Assembly (NCBI RefSeq): GCF_025452235.1
Contig: NZ_CP104965.1
Span: 2,662,501 to 2,726,500 of the forward strand
DNA: 64,000 bases
Direction of reading: 5' to 3'
From: Devosia neptuniae
GTDB taxonomy: Bacteria; Pseudomonadota; Alphaproteobacteria; Rhizobiales; Devosiaceae
The first letter of the stretch is position 1. Each line of letters begins with the position of its first letter. A program made the position numbers and the translations under genes. A model generated the notes under the pieces. The model was not told the origin of the DNA. It saw nothing but the letters and a program-made list of their open reading frames with translations, and did not search any database. Below, piece after piece: positions 25,571 through 33,835 of this stretch.

Positions 25571-26681
25571 AGAAGTTCATCCTCATGGCGGGTGGCACGG
25601 GGGGCATCTCTTCCCGGCCATGGCGCTGGCCCAGGAATTGACGCGGCGCGGGCATCTGGTCGAGCTGATGACCGATCATCGCGTGGAAAGCTATGGCGCG
25701 GATTTTCCGGCCACGCAGGTTCATATCGTGCCCTCGGCCACGCCCTCGCTCAGCAATCCGATCAAGTTCCTCGCCGGCGGGTTCAAAATCCTGGGCGGCA
25801 TTGCCGTTGCCATGGGCAAGCTGCGCAAAAGCCGGCCCGATGCGGTGATCGGCTTTGGCGGCTATCCGACCTTCCCGCCTTTCGTCGCGGCGAGCCTCTT
25901 GGGTGTTCCGGGCATCCTGCATGAACAGAACGCGGTGATGGGTCGGGCCAATCGGGCGCTGGGCCGCTTTGCCGACGTGCTGGCGCTGAGCTTTGCCGAA
26001 ACCAAGTTTGCCGACACGCTCAAAATCGAAAAGCGCGTCACCGGCAATCCGGTGCGCGACCGTGTGCGGGTGCTGGCCGGCATGCCCTATCCGGCGCTTG
26101 ACGAAAACGGACCCGTTCATCTGGTGGTCTTCGGCGGCAGCCAGGGCGCCAAGGCATTGTCCGACATCGTGCCAGCGGCCATCGCGCTTATCCCCGAACC
26201 TATCCGCCAGCGCCTGCGCATCGTGCAGCAATGCCGCGCCGAGGACCTCGATCGGGTCGCCGAAGTCTATCGGCAGGCTAAGGTCAATGTTGAACTGGCG
26301 CCATTCTTCGGCGACCTGCCCGAGCGCATCGCCAAGAGCCATCTGGTCATCGGCCGCTCGGGTGCTTCGACCATTACCGAGCTTTGCGTCATCGGGCGGC
26401 CGTCGATCCTGGTGCCGCTGCCCGGCGCGCTGGACGCCGACCAGAAAAACAATGCCCTGGTCGTCGACACTGCTGGCGCCGGCTGGATTGCCGAGCAGGC
26501 CACGCTGTCGCCGCAATCGCTAGGCACTCGCCTCACCAACCTCATCACCGACCCGGCGACGCTCACCAAGGCCGCCGCCGCCGCCCGTGCGCTGGGCCAG
26601 CCCCGCGCCGTCGAGAAGCTGGCGGATATCGCCGAGACGCTCGCCGGGAAGGGCACTACGGAAATGGAACAGAACTCATGA
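25567..26681 (+). CDS. murG: UDP-GlcNAc:undecaprenyl-PP-MurNAc-pentapeptide GlcNAc transferase MurG, frameshifted as written
   Basis: MurG makes lipid II at the inner membrane. The true start is ATG 25567, overlapping the ftsW stop (ATGA), and reads [13 protein letters not shown]. Directly after, at the six-G run 25599-25604, the frame breaks. From 25605 the -1 frame continues [17 protein letters not shown] and stays open to 26681. Adding one G to the run, or slipping -1 at G_GGG_GGC, restores the invariant GGTGGH loop. All later motifs are intact: [44 protein letters not shown] and DQKNN. Starting at the internal ATG 25620 would lose the glycine loop and cannot give an active enzyme. A sequencing or assembly error in the homopolymer is the simplest explanation, since murG is essential. 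Confidence 0.9.
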
Positions 26682-28096
26682 AAATGCCCCGCAATATCGG
26701 CCCGGTCCACTTCGTCGGGATCGGCGGCATCGGCATGAGCGGCATTGCCGAGATCCTGCACAATCAGGGCTATGTGGTGCAGGGCTCCGACGCCGCTGCC
26801 AACCCGAACGTGCAGCGTCTGCGCGACATGGGCATCCGCATCGAGATCGGCCAAAAGGCCGAAAATCTGGGTGAAGCGGCCGTTGTCGTCGTCTCCTCCG
26901 CCATCAAGAAAGACAATCCCGAGCTGGTCGCTGCCCGCGCCCGCGCGCTGCCCGTGGTGCGCCGCGCCGAGATGCTGGCCGAAATCATGCGTTTCAAAAA
27001 CGCCATCGCCATTGGCGGCACGCATGGCAAGACCACGACGACCACCCTGGTCGCGACTCTGCTCGATGCCGGCGATCTCGACCCCACCGTCATCAATGGC
27101 GGCATCATCAATGCCTATGGCACCAATGCCCGCCTGGGCGAGGGCGAATGGATGGTGGTGGAGGCCGACGAGAGCGACGGCACGTTCGTCAAGCTGCCGG
27201 CCGATGTGGTCGTGGTCACCAATATCGATCCCGAGCACCTCGATCACTATCATGACTTCGAGGGGGTCAAGCAGGCCTTCCACAATTTCGTCGAGAACGT
27301 GCCCTTTTACGGCTTTGCCGTGATGTGCCTCGATCATCCCGAAGTGCAGGCTTTGGTCGGCCAGATCAAGGACCGCCGCGTCATCACCTATGGCCGCAAT
27401 CCGCAGGCCGATGTGCGGCTGGTCGATCTGGAAACCATCGATGGCGTCAGCCATTTCGCCGTCGAAATCCGCGACCGCATCCGCCTCACCCAGCTGCGCA
27501 TCGATGGGCTGCAATTGCCCATGCCGGGCGTCCACAACGCGCTCAATGCCACCGCTGCCATTGCTGTGGCCGATCAACTGCATGTGCCCGCCGAAGCCAT
27601 CCGCAAGGGCCTCAAGGGCTTTACCGGGGTCAAGCGCCGCTTCACCAAGACCGGCGTGGTCGGCGGCATTACCGTCATCGACGATTATGGCCACCACCCG
27701 GTGGAAATCGCCGCCGTATTGCGCGCCGCCCGCCAGTCCACCAAGCGCGACGTGATCGCCGTGGTGCAGCCGCACCGCTATAGCCGGTTGCATGACCTGT
27801 TCGACGATTTCGCCGCCTGCTTCAACGATGCCGACACCGTCATCGTCGCCCCGGTCTATGCCGCCGGCGAGCAGCCCATTCCCGGCGTGACCAATGACGA
27901 GCTGGTCAACCGCATCCGCGCCCGTGGCCACCGCGATGCCCGCGTGCTCGACCGTCCCGAAGACCTGGCCGAGCTGATCGCTGGCCGGGCCGCGGATGGC
28001 GACTATGTCGTGTGCCTGGGCGCCGGCAATATCACCCAATGGGCCGCCGCCTTGCCGGGCGAATTGGCCACGCTTTTGGGAAAGGACGTGCAGTGA
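26678..28096 (+). CDS. murC: UDP-MurNAc-L-alanine ligase MurC
   Basis: A 472-residue Mur ligase that adds the first L-alanine. The N-terminal Rossmann part reads [17 protein letters not shown], the P-loop is [10 protein letters not shown], and [32 protein letters not shown] binds Mg. [15 protein letters not shown] in the C-terminal domain is typical. I chose ATG 26678 because it overlaps the murG stop (ATGA) and precedes [16 protein letters not shown]; the open frame upstream to 26384 lies inside murG. It overlaps murB by GTGA. Confidence 0.96.
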   Translation: MKMPRNIGPVHFVGIGGIGMSGIAEILHNQGYVVQGSDAAANPNVQRLRDMGIRIEIGQKAENLGEAAVVVVSSAIKKDNPELVAARARALPVVRRAEMLAEIMRFKNAIAIGGTHGKTTTTTLVATLLDAGDLDPTVINGGIINAYGTNARLGEGEWMVVEADESDGTFVKLPADVVVVTNIDPEHLDHYHDFEGVKQAFHNFVENVPFYGFAVMCLDHPEVQALVGQIKDRRVITYGRNPQADVRLVDLETIDGVSHFAVEIRDRIRLTQLRIDGLQLPMPGVHNALNATAAIAVADQLHVPAEAIRKGLKGFTGVKRRFTKTGVVGGITVIDDYGHHPVEIAAVLRAARQSTKRDVIAVVQPHRYSRLHDLFDDFAACFNDADTVIVAPVYAAGEQPIPGVTNDELVNRIRARGHRDARVLDRPEDLAELIAGRAADGDYVVCLGAGNITQWAAALPGELATLLGKDVQ

Positions 28097-29070
28097 GCTA
28101 TCCCGACCTCATCCCCCAGTTCCAGCCCTGGATCGCCGGGGTTCGCGGCCGGCTGGTTCCCAATCAGCTGTTGAGCGAAGTCACCTGGTTCCGCGTCGGC
28201 GGCCCGGCCCAGCTGTTCTTCACCCCGGCCGACGAGGAAGACCTCGCCTATTTCCTCAAGCACCTGCCCGCCGATATCCGCATGACCGTGATCGGGCTGG
28301 GCTCGAACCTGTTGATCCGCGATGGCGGCATTGATGGCGTGGTCATCAAGCTTTCCGGCAAGGCCTTCGGGCAGGTCGAAATCCTGGATGACCACAAGAT
28401 CCGCGTCGGCACTTCGCTGCCGGACGTCAAGGTTGCTACCGCCGCGGCCGAAGCCGGCATTGACGGGCTGACCTTTTATCGCGGCATTCCCGGCGGCATT
28501 GGTGGCGCGCTCTATATGAATGCGGGTTGCTACGGCACCGAAACGCGCGACCGCATGGTCGAGCTGCGCGCCGTGACCCGGCAGGGCGAGATCATCACCC
28601 TCACCAATGCCGATATGGGCTACCTCTACCGCAAGTCGAACGGCCCGCGCGGCGCGGTGTTCACCTCCGCAGTCTATCAGGGCTTTGCCGGCGAGCGCGA
28701 AGATATCCTCTCGCGCATGCGCGAAATCACCGAGAAGCGCGAATCCAGCCAGCCCACCAAGGCCAAGACGGGCGGCTCCACCTTCAAGAATCCCGAAGGG
28801 CATTCGAGCTGGAAGCTGATCGACGCGGCCGGGGGCAGGGGGCTGACCATAGGCGGCGCGCAGATGAGTGAATTGCACGCCAATTTCCTGCTCAACATCG
28901 ACAATGCCAGTGCCCATGACATCGAAACCCTGGGCGAAACCGTGCGCCACAAGGTGCGGGCGCATTCGGGCATCGAGCTCAAATGGGAAATCCGCCGCAT
29001 GGGCCATTTCGAGCCCGGCCGCGAGGTGCGCGAGTTCCTCGATGGCGATGTGTTTACCGGGGCGGTGTGA
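28093..29070 (+). CDS. murB: UDP-N-acetylenolpyruvoylglucosamine reductase MurB
   Basis: A 325-residue FAD/NADPH enzyme that completes UDP-MurNAc. [21 protein letters not shown] and [22 protein letters not shown] are the FAD-binding motifs. [23 protein letters not shown] carries the conserved GIPG loop, and GSTFKNPEG contains the catalytic Ser of type I enzymes. [16 protein letters not shown] near the C-terminus is also standard. The start is a GTG at 28093 overlapping the murC stop. After murB an intergenic repeat separates it from ddl. Confidence 0.96.
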   Translation: MSYPDLIPQFQPWIAGVRGRLVPNQLLSEVTWFRVGGPAQLFFTPADEEDLAYFLKHLPADIRMTVIGLGSNLLIRDGGIDGVVIKLSGKAFGQVEILDDHKIRVGTSLPDVKVATAAAEAGIDGLTFYRGIPGGIGGALYMNAGCYGTETRDRMVELRAVTRQGEIITLTNADMGYLYRKSNGPRGAVFTSAVYQGFAGEREDILSRMREITEKRESSQPTKAKTGGSTFKNPEGHSSWKLIDAAGGRGLTIGGAQMSELHANFLLNIDNASAHDIETLGETVRHKVRAHSGIELKWEIRRMGHFEPGREVREFLDGDVFTGAV

Positions 29071-29105
29071 TGGCCGCTGGCCGCATTGCCAACACTCAAT
29101 GCCCT

Positions 29106-29152
29106 CCTTCTCCCCTTGAGGGAGAAGGTGCCCCGCAGGGGCGGATGAGGGG
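29106..29152. repeat. Palindromic intergenic repeat between murB and ddl
   Basis: CCTTCTCCC (29106-29114) and GGGAGAAGG (29120-29128) flank CTTGA, followed by a second short hairpin and ATGAGGGGTC. The same type occurs twice between recN and ligA (39399-39530). Confidence 0.7.
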
Positions 29153-29191
29153 TCTCTTTCTTATGTTTTCTCAGGACGATCGGACTTCCCC

Positions 29192-30112
29192 ATGACCAAA
29201 CACGTCGCCGTCCTGATGGGCGGATGGTCCAATGAACGCCAGGTATCGCTGAGCTCGGGCACCGAATGCGCCGCGGCGCTCCGTCGCGCCGGCTATCGCG
29301 TCACCGAAGTCGATGTCGGCCGCGACATTGCCAATGTGCTGGCTGATCTCAAGCCCGACGTGGCCTTCAATGCGCTGCATGGCCCGTTCGGCGAAAGCGG
29401 CATGATCCAGGGTTTTCTTGAGCTGATCCAGCTGCCCTATACCCATTCGGGCGTGCTGGCCTCGGCGCTGGCCATGGACAAGCACCAGGCCAAGATCGTG
29501 CTCAAGGCCGCGGGCCTGCCGGTAACCGACCATGTCATAGTGCCCCGGGCGGAAGCGGCGCGCAGCCACGCCATGGCAACGCCCTATGTCATCAAGCCGA
29601 TTGCCGATGGCTCCAGCTTTGGCGTCCACATCGTCAAGCAGGGTGCCAATCAGCCGCCACAGGAAATCCTGGGCGCGAGCTGGAATTCGGGCGAAGAGGT
29701 GATGGTCGAGCGCTATATTCCCGGGCGCGAGCTGACCTGCGCGGTCATGGGCGACGTGGCTTTGGGTGTCACCGAGATCGTCACCGAGCTGAGCTTCTAC
29801 AATTACGAAGCCAAATACGCCAAAGGCGGCTCGGTTCACATTATTCCGGCGCAGCTGAAACCGAAAATTTACGACAAAGTGCAAAAACTGAGCCTTGCCG
29901 CACATGCGGCCTTTGGCTGCCGGGGCGTGACGCGGACGGACTTCCGCTACAATGACGCGGTGGGCGAAGATGGCGAACTGGTCTGTCTCGAAATCAATAC
30001 CCAGCCGGGCATGACCGAGACATCCCTGGTGCCCGAGCAGGCCAAGTATGCCGGGCATTCGTTTGAAGATCTGGTCTCCTGGATGGTGGAGGACGCGAGT
30101 TGCAACAGGTAA
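29192..30112 (+). CDS. ddl: D-alanine-D-alanine ligase
   Basis: A 306-residue ATP-grasp ligase that makes D-Ala-D-Ala for Mur[21 protein letters not shown] is the N-terminal motif, followed by [37 protein letters not shown] and [14 protein letters not shown] (ATP site). RTDFRYND and [20 protein letters not shown] hold the Mg-binding residues. The length fits the DdlB type found in dcw clusters. The ribosome binding site before ATG 29192 is weak. The 3' end overlaps the TTG start of ftsQ by 13 bases. Confidence 0.95.
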   Translation: MTKHVAVLMGGWSNERQVSLSSGTECAAALRRAGYRVTEVDVGRDIANVLADLKPDVAFNALHGPFGESGMIQGFLELIQLPYTHSGVLASALAMDKHQAKIVLKAAGLPVTDHVIVPRAEAARSHAMATPYVIKPIADGSSFGVHIVKQGANQPPQEILGASWNSGEEVMVERYIPGRELTCAVMGDVALGVTEIVTELSFYNYEAKYAKGGSVHIIPAQLKPKIYDKVQKLSLAAHAAFGCRGVTRTDFRYNDAVGEDGELVCLEINTQPGMTETSLVPEQAKYAGHSFEDLVSWMVEDASCNR

Positions 30113-30984
30113 AAAGCGAGGCTTTTCTCGCTGGCGCGCGGATCGTCAATCCCCGTGCATTGCCTGTTCCTGTCCGCTCTCCGCGGCGCAAGCTCATCAA
30201 CAATTTCGGCCGCGCCTGGGTGCTGCACCGCAAGGCCATCGTGCGCACCTGCTCGGCCATTGCGCTGCTGGCCGTCATCGGCGTCATCTATCAGATCCGT
30301 GAACCGCTGGGCATGGGCGTCTCCGCGCTGGGCGGTATTGCCCAGGGCGAATTCGCCGATGCGGGTTTTGCCATTGGCGAAATTTCCATCACCGGCCAGT
30401 CGCTGACCAGCGAGCAGGACATTTTCGACGCCCTGGGCGTGCAGCCCAAAACCTCCACCGTCAGCTTCGATGTCGAAGCTGCCCGCCAGCGCATTGCCGA
30501 GCTCCCCTCGGTCGAGACCGTCAATGTGCGCAAGAATTATCCCGGCGATGTGCTGGTCACCATCACCGAAAAGACCCCCATTGCCCGCTGGCGCGTCGAT
30601 GGCGTGACCTTTGTGGTCGACGGGCAGGGCGAGCAGATCGGCGAGGACAAGGGCGCCTATGGCGACCTGCCGCTGGTCATCGGCGATGGCGCCGCCGACG
30701 ATGCCTTGGTGATGATCCGCGCGCTCGATCAATTCCCCGGCCTCAAGACTGGCCTTTTGGCCCTCTCCCGCATCGCGGATCGGCGCTGGGACATGATTTA
30801 CGACACCGGCCTGCGCGTGCAGCTGCCGGAGCTGGGCGTTGCCCAGGCGCTACGCAAGCTCGCCATGTACGAAGCCGATTACAAACTGCTCGATCGCGAC
30901 ATCACCGTGATCGACCTGCGCGTCGATAATCTCGTCGCCCTCCGCCCGACCACACCTGCCGTAGAAGAAACCAAAAAGCGATGA
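30100..30984 (+). CDS. ftsQ: Cell division protein FtsQ
   Basis: A 294-residue bitopic divisome protein. A cytoplasmic N-terminal stretch is followed by a transmembrane helix (residues 47-66, [18 protein letters not shown]), then the POTRA domain ([25 protein letters not shown]) and the FtsQ beta domain ([32 protein letters not shown]). The start is TTG at 30100 with GGAGG about eight bases upstream; no better start exists near it. FtsQ links FtsA-side and FtsLB-side components. It overlaps ddl by 13 bases and ftsA by four (ATGA). Confidence 0.92.
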   Translation: MQQVKSEAFLAGARIVNPRALPVPVRSPRRKLINNFGRAWVLHRKAIVRTCSAIALLAVIGVIYQIREPLGMGVSALGGIAQGEFADAGFAIGEISITGQSLTSEQDIFDALGVQPKTSTVSFDVEAARQRIAELPSVETVNVRKNYPGDVLVTITEKTPIARWRVDGVTFVVDGQGEQIGEDKGAYGDLPLVIGDGAADDALVMIRALDQFPGLKTGLLALSRIADRRWDMIYDTGLRVQLPELGVAQALRKLAMYEADYKLLDRDITVIDLRVDNLVALRPTTPAVEETKKR

Positions 30985-32294
30985 TGACCGACGCCATGAC
31001 CTCCCGTCTGCGGCCCGTTCAACCCGGCAAGACCACGCTGGTCGCGGTGCTCGATATCGGCTCGACCAAGATTTGCTGTGTCATCGCCCGGCTCACCCCG
31101 CGTGCCGAGGGCAAGGCCCTGCGCGGCCGCTCGCATCAGGTCGAAGTCATCGGCTTCGGCTATGGCCCCTCCACCGGCGTCAAGAGCGGCGTCGTCACTG
31201 ATATCGAAAAGGCCGAACACGCCATCCGCTCCGTCGTCGGCATGGCCGAACGCGCTGCGGGCCTGACGCTCGAAAGCGCCATCGTCAACGTCACCGCCGG
31301 GCGCCTTGGCTCGGAAACCTTCTCGGCCGCCGTGTCGCTGGATGGCCTCGAAGTCGAAAAAGCCGACATTCACCGCGTGCTGCGCGCCGTCAACGAACGC
31401 TCGGTCCGTCCCGAGCGCTCGATCATTCACGCGTTACCCATCGGTTACGCATTGGATGGCCAGAAGGGCATTCGCGATCCCAAGGGCATGGTGGGCGAAA
31501 AGCTGGGCGTCGATGTCGCCGTGGTCAGCTCCGAAACCCTGGCTATGCGCAATCTCGAATTGGTGCTGCATCGCTGCCACCTGCAGATCGAAGCCCTGGT
31601 CGCCACCCCCTACGCCTCGGGTCTGGCCACGCTGGTCGATGACGAAGCCCAGCTTGGCGTTGCCTGCGTCGATTTCGGTGGCGCGACCACGACCGTCTCC
31701 GTGTTCAACGACGGCCATCTGGTCTATGCCGATGCCATCGCCATTGGCGGTCATCATCTGACGCTCGATATCGCCCGCCAGCTCTCGGTCAGCGTGGCCG
31801 ATGCCGAGCGCCTCAAGACCTTCTATGGCTCGGTGCTGCCCGGCCAGGCTGACGAGCGCGACATGATTGCGATCCAGCCGGTGGGCGCCACCCATGACGA
31901 AGCGCCGGGGCAGGTGGCCCGTTCGGTGCTGACCCGCATCATGCGCCCGCGCATCGAGGAAATCCTCACCGCCATTCGCGACCGCATGCAGGCCACCGGC
32001 ATGATGGATGTCTGCGGCCGCCGTTTCGTGCTGACCGGCGGCGCCAGCGAAATGACCGGCCTGCCCGAAGTTGCCCGCCGCATCCTCGCGCGGAACGTGC
32101 GCAACGGCCGCCCCATGGGCATTGCCGGCCTGCCCGAAATGGCCAAGGGCGCCGCCTTTGCCACAGTCGCGGGCATGTTGGTCTATCCCCAGGTCTGCTC
32201 CCAGGAATATGCCGAGCCCCGTGGCAGCCGCAAACTCACCGGCACCGACGGCTATTTCGCCCGCGTGGGATATTGGCTGCGGACGAGCTTTTAG
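30981..32294 (+). CDS. ftsA: Cell division protein FtsA
   Basis: A 437-residue actin-like protein that anchors FtsZ to the membrane. VAVLDIGSTKICCVIARL is the first phosphate-binding loop, GVVTDIEKAEHAIRSVV lies in domain 1C, CVDFGGATTTVSVFNDGHL is the second loop and FVLTGGASEMTGLPEVARRIL the adenosine motif. The C-terminal GYFARVGYWLRTSF is an amphipathic membrane-targeting helix. It overlaps ftsQ by ATGA. Unusually, the next gene is not ftsZ: two opposite-strand genes follow, and a hairpin covers the ftsA stop. Confidence 0.96.
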   Translation: MMTDAMTSRLRPVQPGKTTLVAVLDIGSTKICCVIARLTPRAEGKALRGRSHQVEVIGFGYGPSTGVKSGVVTDIEKAEHAIRSVVGMAERAAGLTLESAIVNVTAGRLGSETFSAAVSLDGLEVEKADIHRVLRAVNERSVRPERSIIHALPIGYALDGQKGIRDPKGMVGEKLGVDVAVVSSETLAMRNLELVLHRCHLQIEALVATPYASGLATLVDDEAQLGVACVDFGGATTTVSVFNDGHLVYADAIAIGGHHLTLDIARQLSVSVADAERLKTFYGSVLPGQADERDMIAIQPVGATHDEAPGQVARSVLTRIMRPRIEEILTAIRDRMQATGMMDVCGRRFVLTGGASEMTGLPEVARRILARNVRNGRPMGIAGLPEMAKGAAFATVAGMLVYPQVCSQEYAEPRGSRKLTGTDGYFARVGYWLRTSF

Positions 32295-32309
32295 GGGCTT
32301 ACCAGCCCC
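32294..32309. terminator. Hairpin over the ftsA and nucleotidyltransferase stop codons
   Basis: GGGGCT (32294-32299) and AGCCCC (32304-32309) pair with loop TACC. The stem overlaps the last base of the ftsA TAG and the TAA of the convergent gene. There is no T tract, so any terminator activity is weak. Confidence 0.35.
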
Positions 32310-33102
32310 GCCCGGCCCCATCCCCCAGCGTCGCCGCCAGCCGCTTGCGCGTCGCTGCCTCGAACGCCTCCGGCCATACGATATCCAGCCGCTTGGCCAT
32401 GGCCCGGGCGCGCGGCATGAATTCCCGCGCAATGGCGAAATTGGCTGCGATCACCGCGTCACGCTCCGGCTTGGGATAGGGCAGAGACTTGAGCAGGGCC
32501 ATGTCCTCGGCCGACAGCAGCGTCGATTGATGCAAAATACCGCCCGGATCGGGATTGGTCACGTCCTGCATCAGCAGCGCCGTCAGATGGTCGCGCATCA
32601 TGCCGACCCCAAGCACCATGGTGACATATTCACCCCGTCCGGCGCCGACGGGCATCAGCCCCAGCATGCGAATGAACTCGTGGATGAGATAGCTCACCGT
32701 GCCCTTGTCCGGCTGCTTGAGCGGCAGCGTGTCCGGCAAGTCATCATAGCGCCCGTCGCGGTCGACCAGCGGCTTCACCGTGTTCTTGGCCCGCCGACCG
32801 AAATTGTCGGGGGCGACGATGCTCAGATCGCAGCGCAACCACTCTTCGGACACCGCATTGAGCAGCAGGCCACCGCGCGGCAATTCCTGCCAGAATACGA
32901 TCGGAGTAATCGCGTCCAGCGTCTGCCGCCAATCGGCAGCGACCGCCGCATGATGTTCCGGCTCGACCAGCGCGACCAGATCGACATCGCTCCAGGCGTC
33001 TGCCGTTCCCCTTCCATAGCTGCCAGCCAGAAAGAGGCCACGGATGGCCTCCTTGCCGGTCATTGCTTGTTTAACCGCCGCGATCAGCTCGTGCTGGTCC
33101 AT
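32299..33102 (-). CDS. Nucleotidyltransferase-domain protein (aminoglycoside-nucleotidyltransferase-like)
   Basis: 267 residues. A DNA polymerase beta-type nucleotidyltransferase domain is at the N-terminus: G27-S-Y-G-R-G-x5-S-D39-V-D41, which is the metal-binding GSxxRGxxxxxSDxD motif. A helical C-terminal domain follows (LIHEFIRMLGLMPVGAGRGEYVTMVLGVGMMRDHLTALLMQ). The layout resembles ANT-type enzymes, but no substrate can be read from sequence and resistance should not be assumed. GGAGAGGA precedes the ATG at 33102. Its stop lies five bases from the convergent ftsA stop. With the downstream VOC gene it forms a two-gene antisense island between ftsA and ftsZ. Confidence 0.8.
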   Translation of the reverse strand: MDQHELIAAVKQAMTGKEAIRGLFLAGSYGRGTADAWSDVDLVALVEPEHHAAVAADWRQTLDAITPIVFWQELPRGGLLLNAVSEEWLRCDLSIVAPDNFGRRAKNTVKPLVDRDGRYDDLPDTLPLKQPDKGTVSYLIHEFIRMLGLMPVGAGRGEYVTMVLGVGMMRDHLTALLMQDVTNPDPGGILHQSTLLSAEDMALLKSLPYPKPERDAVIAANFAIAREFMPRARAMAKRLDIVWPEAFEAATRKRLAATLGDGAGRGW

Positions 33103-33158
33103 TGTCCTCTCCCCGTTTGCGGCAAAGGACCATATCGCAGCAGCAGAGGCAATTCGGT

Positions 33159-33620
33159 CTATGCGCCGGCATAGGCCTTCTGCAGGTCGGCAACGATCAG
33201 CTTGCCCATCTTGAGCATGGCCTGCATGGCCCGTTGCGAACCAGCCGGGTCCTTGCCCAATACGGTCTCGTAAATCTGCTTGGGCACCACCTGCCAGGAG
33301 AGGCCGAACTTGTCCTTGCACCAGCCGCATTGGCTTTCTTCGCCGCCATCGGCGGTGAGACGATCCCAGAAATAGTCGACCTCGTCCTGCCCATCGACAT
33401 TGATCATGAAGGACACCGCTTCAGTGAATTTGAAGGTCGGGCCGCCATTGAGCAGCATGAATTTGTGCCCCTCCAGTTCGATGATGGCGGTGAAAACCGG
33501 ACCCTTGGGGTCCTGCCGCTTCACCTCGTGCACCTTGGCCGATTTGAAGGTGCTGATGTAAAATTCGATAGCGTCGTCAATGCGGTTATCGAACCACAGG
33601 CAGGGCATGATGTCGGTCAT
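33159..33620 (-). CDS. VOC family protein (PhnB-like, 3-demethylubiquinone methyltransferase-like)
   Basis: 153 residues of the PhnB/VOC type: DIMPCLWFDNRIDDAIEFYISTFKSAKVHEVKR at the start, FTAIIELEGHKFMLLNGGPTFKFTEAVSFMINVDGQDEVDYFWDRLTADGGEESQCGWCKDKFGLSWQVVPKQI in the middle. This is the branch misnamed '3-demethylubiquinone-9 3-methyltransferase'; the real role is unknown. I chose ATG 33620 because GAGGAG lies about eight bases upstream; ATG 33635 overlaps that site. Two inverted repeats lie upstream. The gene is divergent from ftsZ and same-strand as the nucleotidyltransferase, 56 bases before it. Confidence 0.87.
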   Translation of the reverse strand: MTDIMPCLWFDNRIDDAIEFYISTFKSAKVHEVKRQDPKGPVFTAIIELEGHKFMLLNGGPTFKFTEAVSFMINVDGQDEVDYFWDRLTADGGEESQCGWCKDKFGLSWQVVPKQIYETVLGKDPAGSQRAMQAMLKMGKLIVADLQKAYAGA

Positions 33621-33636
33621 TTGCAGTCTCCTCATT

Positions 33637-33672
33637 GCATAACCATTTTGTTATAAAGCTTTTCGGTTATGC
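33637..33672 (-). promoter_or_regulatory. Nested dyads upstream of the VOC gene
   Basis: GCATAACC (33637-33644) and GGTTATGC (33665-33672) are perfect inverted arms. Inside lies a second dyad, ATAAC (33639-33643) and GTTAT (33650-33654). Both are in the promoter region of the opposite-strand VOC gene and suggest a dimeric repressor site. Confidence 0.45.
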
Positions 33673-33696
33673 GTGTCAACCGGCCCGCGGGGCCGG

Positions 33697-33815
33697 CGTG
33701 GTTAACAACTCCGCAATGGGAGAATGGTTGGTGTCGCATTTTGCGATCACGTTAACACCGGTGAGACAATTGTTAGGACGCGGTTAACGAATTGGGGGGT
33801 AAACCTTAACCAATC
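33697..33815 (+). promoter_or_regulatory. ftsZ promoter region with GTTAAC cluster
   Basis: GTTAAC occurs at 33701-33706, 33751-33756 and 33783-33788, with TTAAC at 33806-33810, in an otherwise GC-rich stretch before ftsZ. TTAA(C) is the half-site of the cell-cycle regulator CtrA. No perfect TTAA-N7-TTAA pair is present; the last two copies are 22 bp apart. A hairpin (CCGGCCC-GCG-GGGCCGG, 33680-33696) lies before the cluster. Confidence 0.45.
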
Positions 33816-33835
33816 AAGCCACTATGAGGCCATCC

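Noticed and set aside
25620..26681. MurG starting at the internal ATG
   Set aside because: This open frame would lack the GGTGGH loop; the upstream residues in the other frame complete MurG exactly, so a frameshift is a better reading.
26267..28039. 590-residue minus-strand open frame opposite murG and murC
   Set aside because: Composition and lack of motifs show it to be antisense shadow of murG and murC.
32299..33102. Calling the nucleotidyltransferase an antibiotic-resistance gene
   Set aside because: Only the general GSxxRG...SDxD motif is visible; nothing in the sequence shows an aminoglycoside site.
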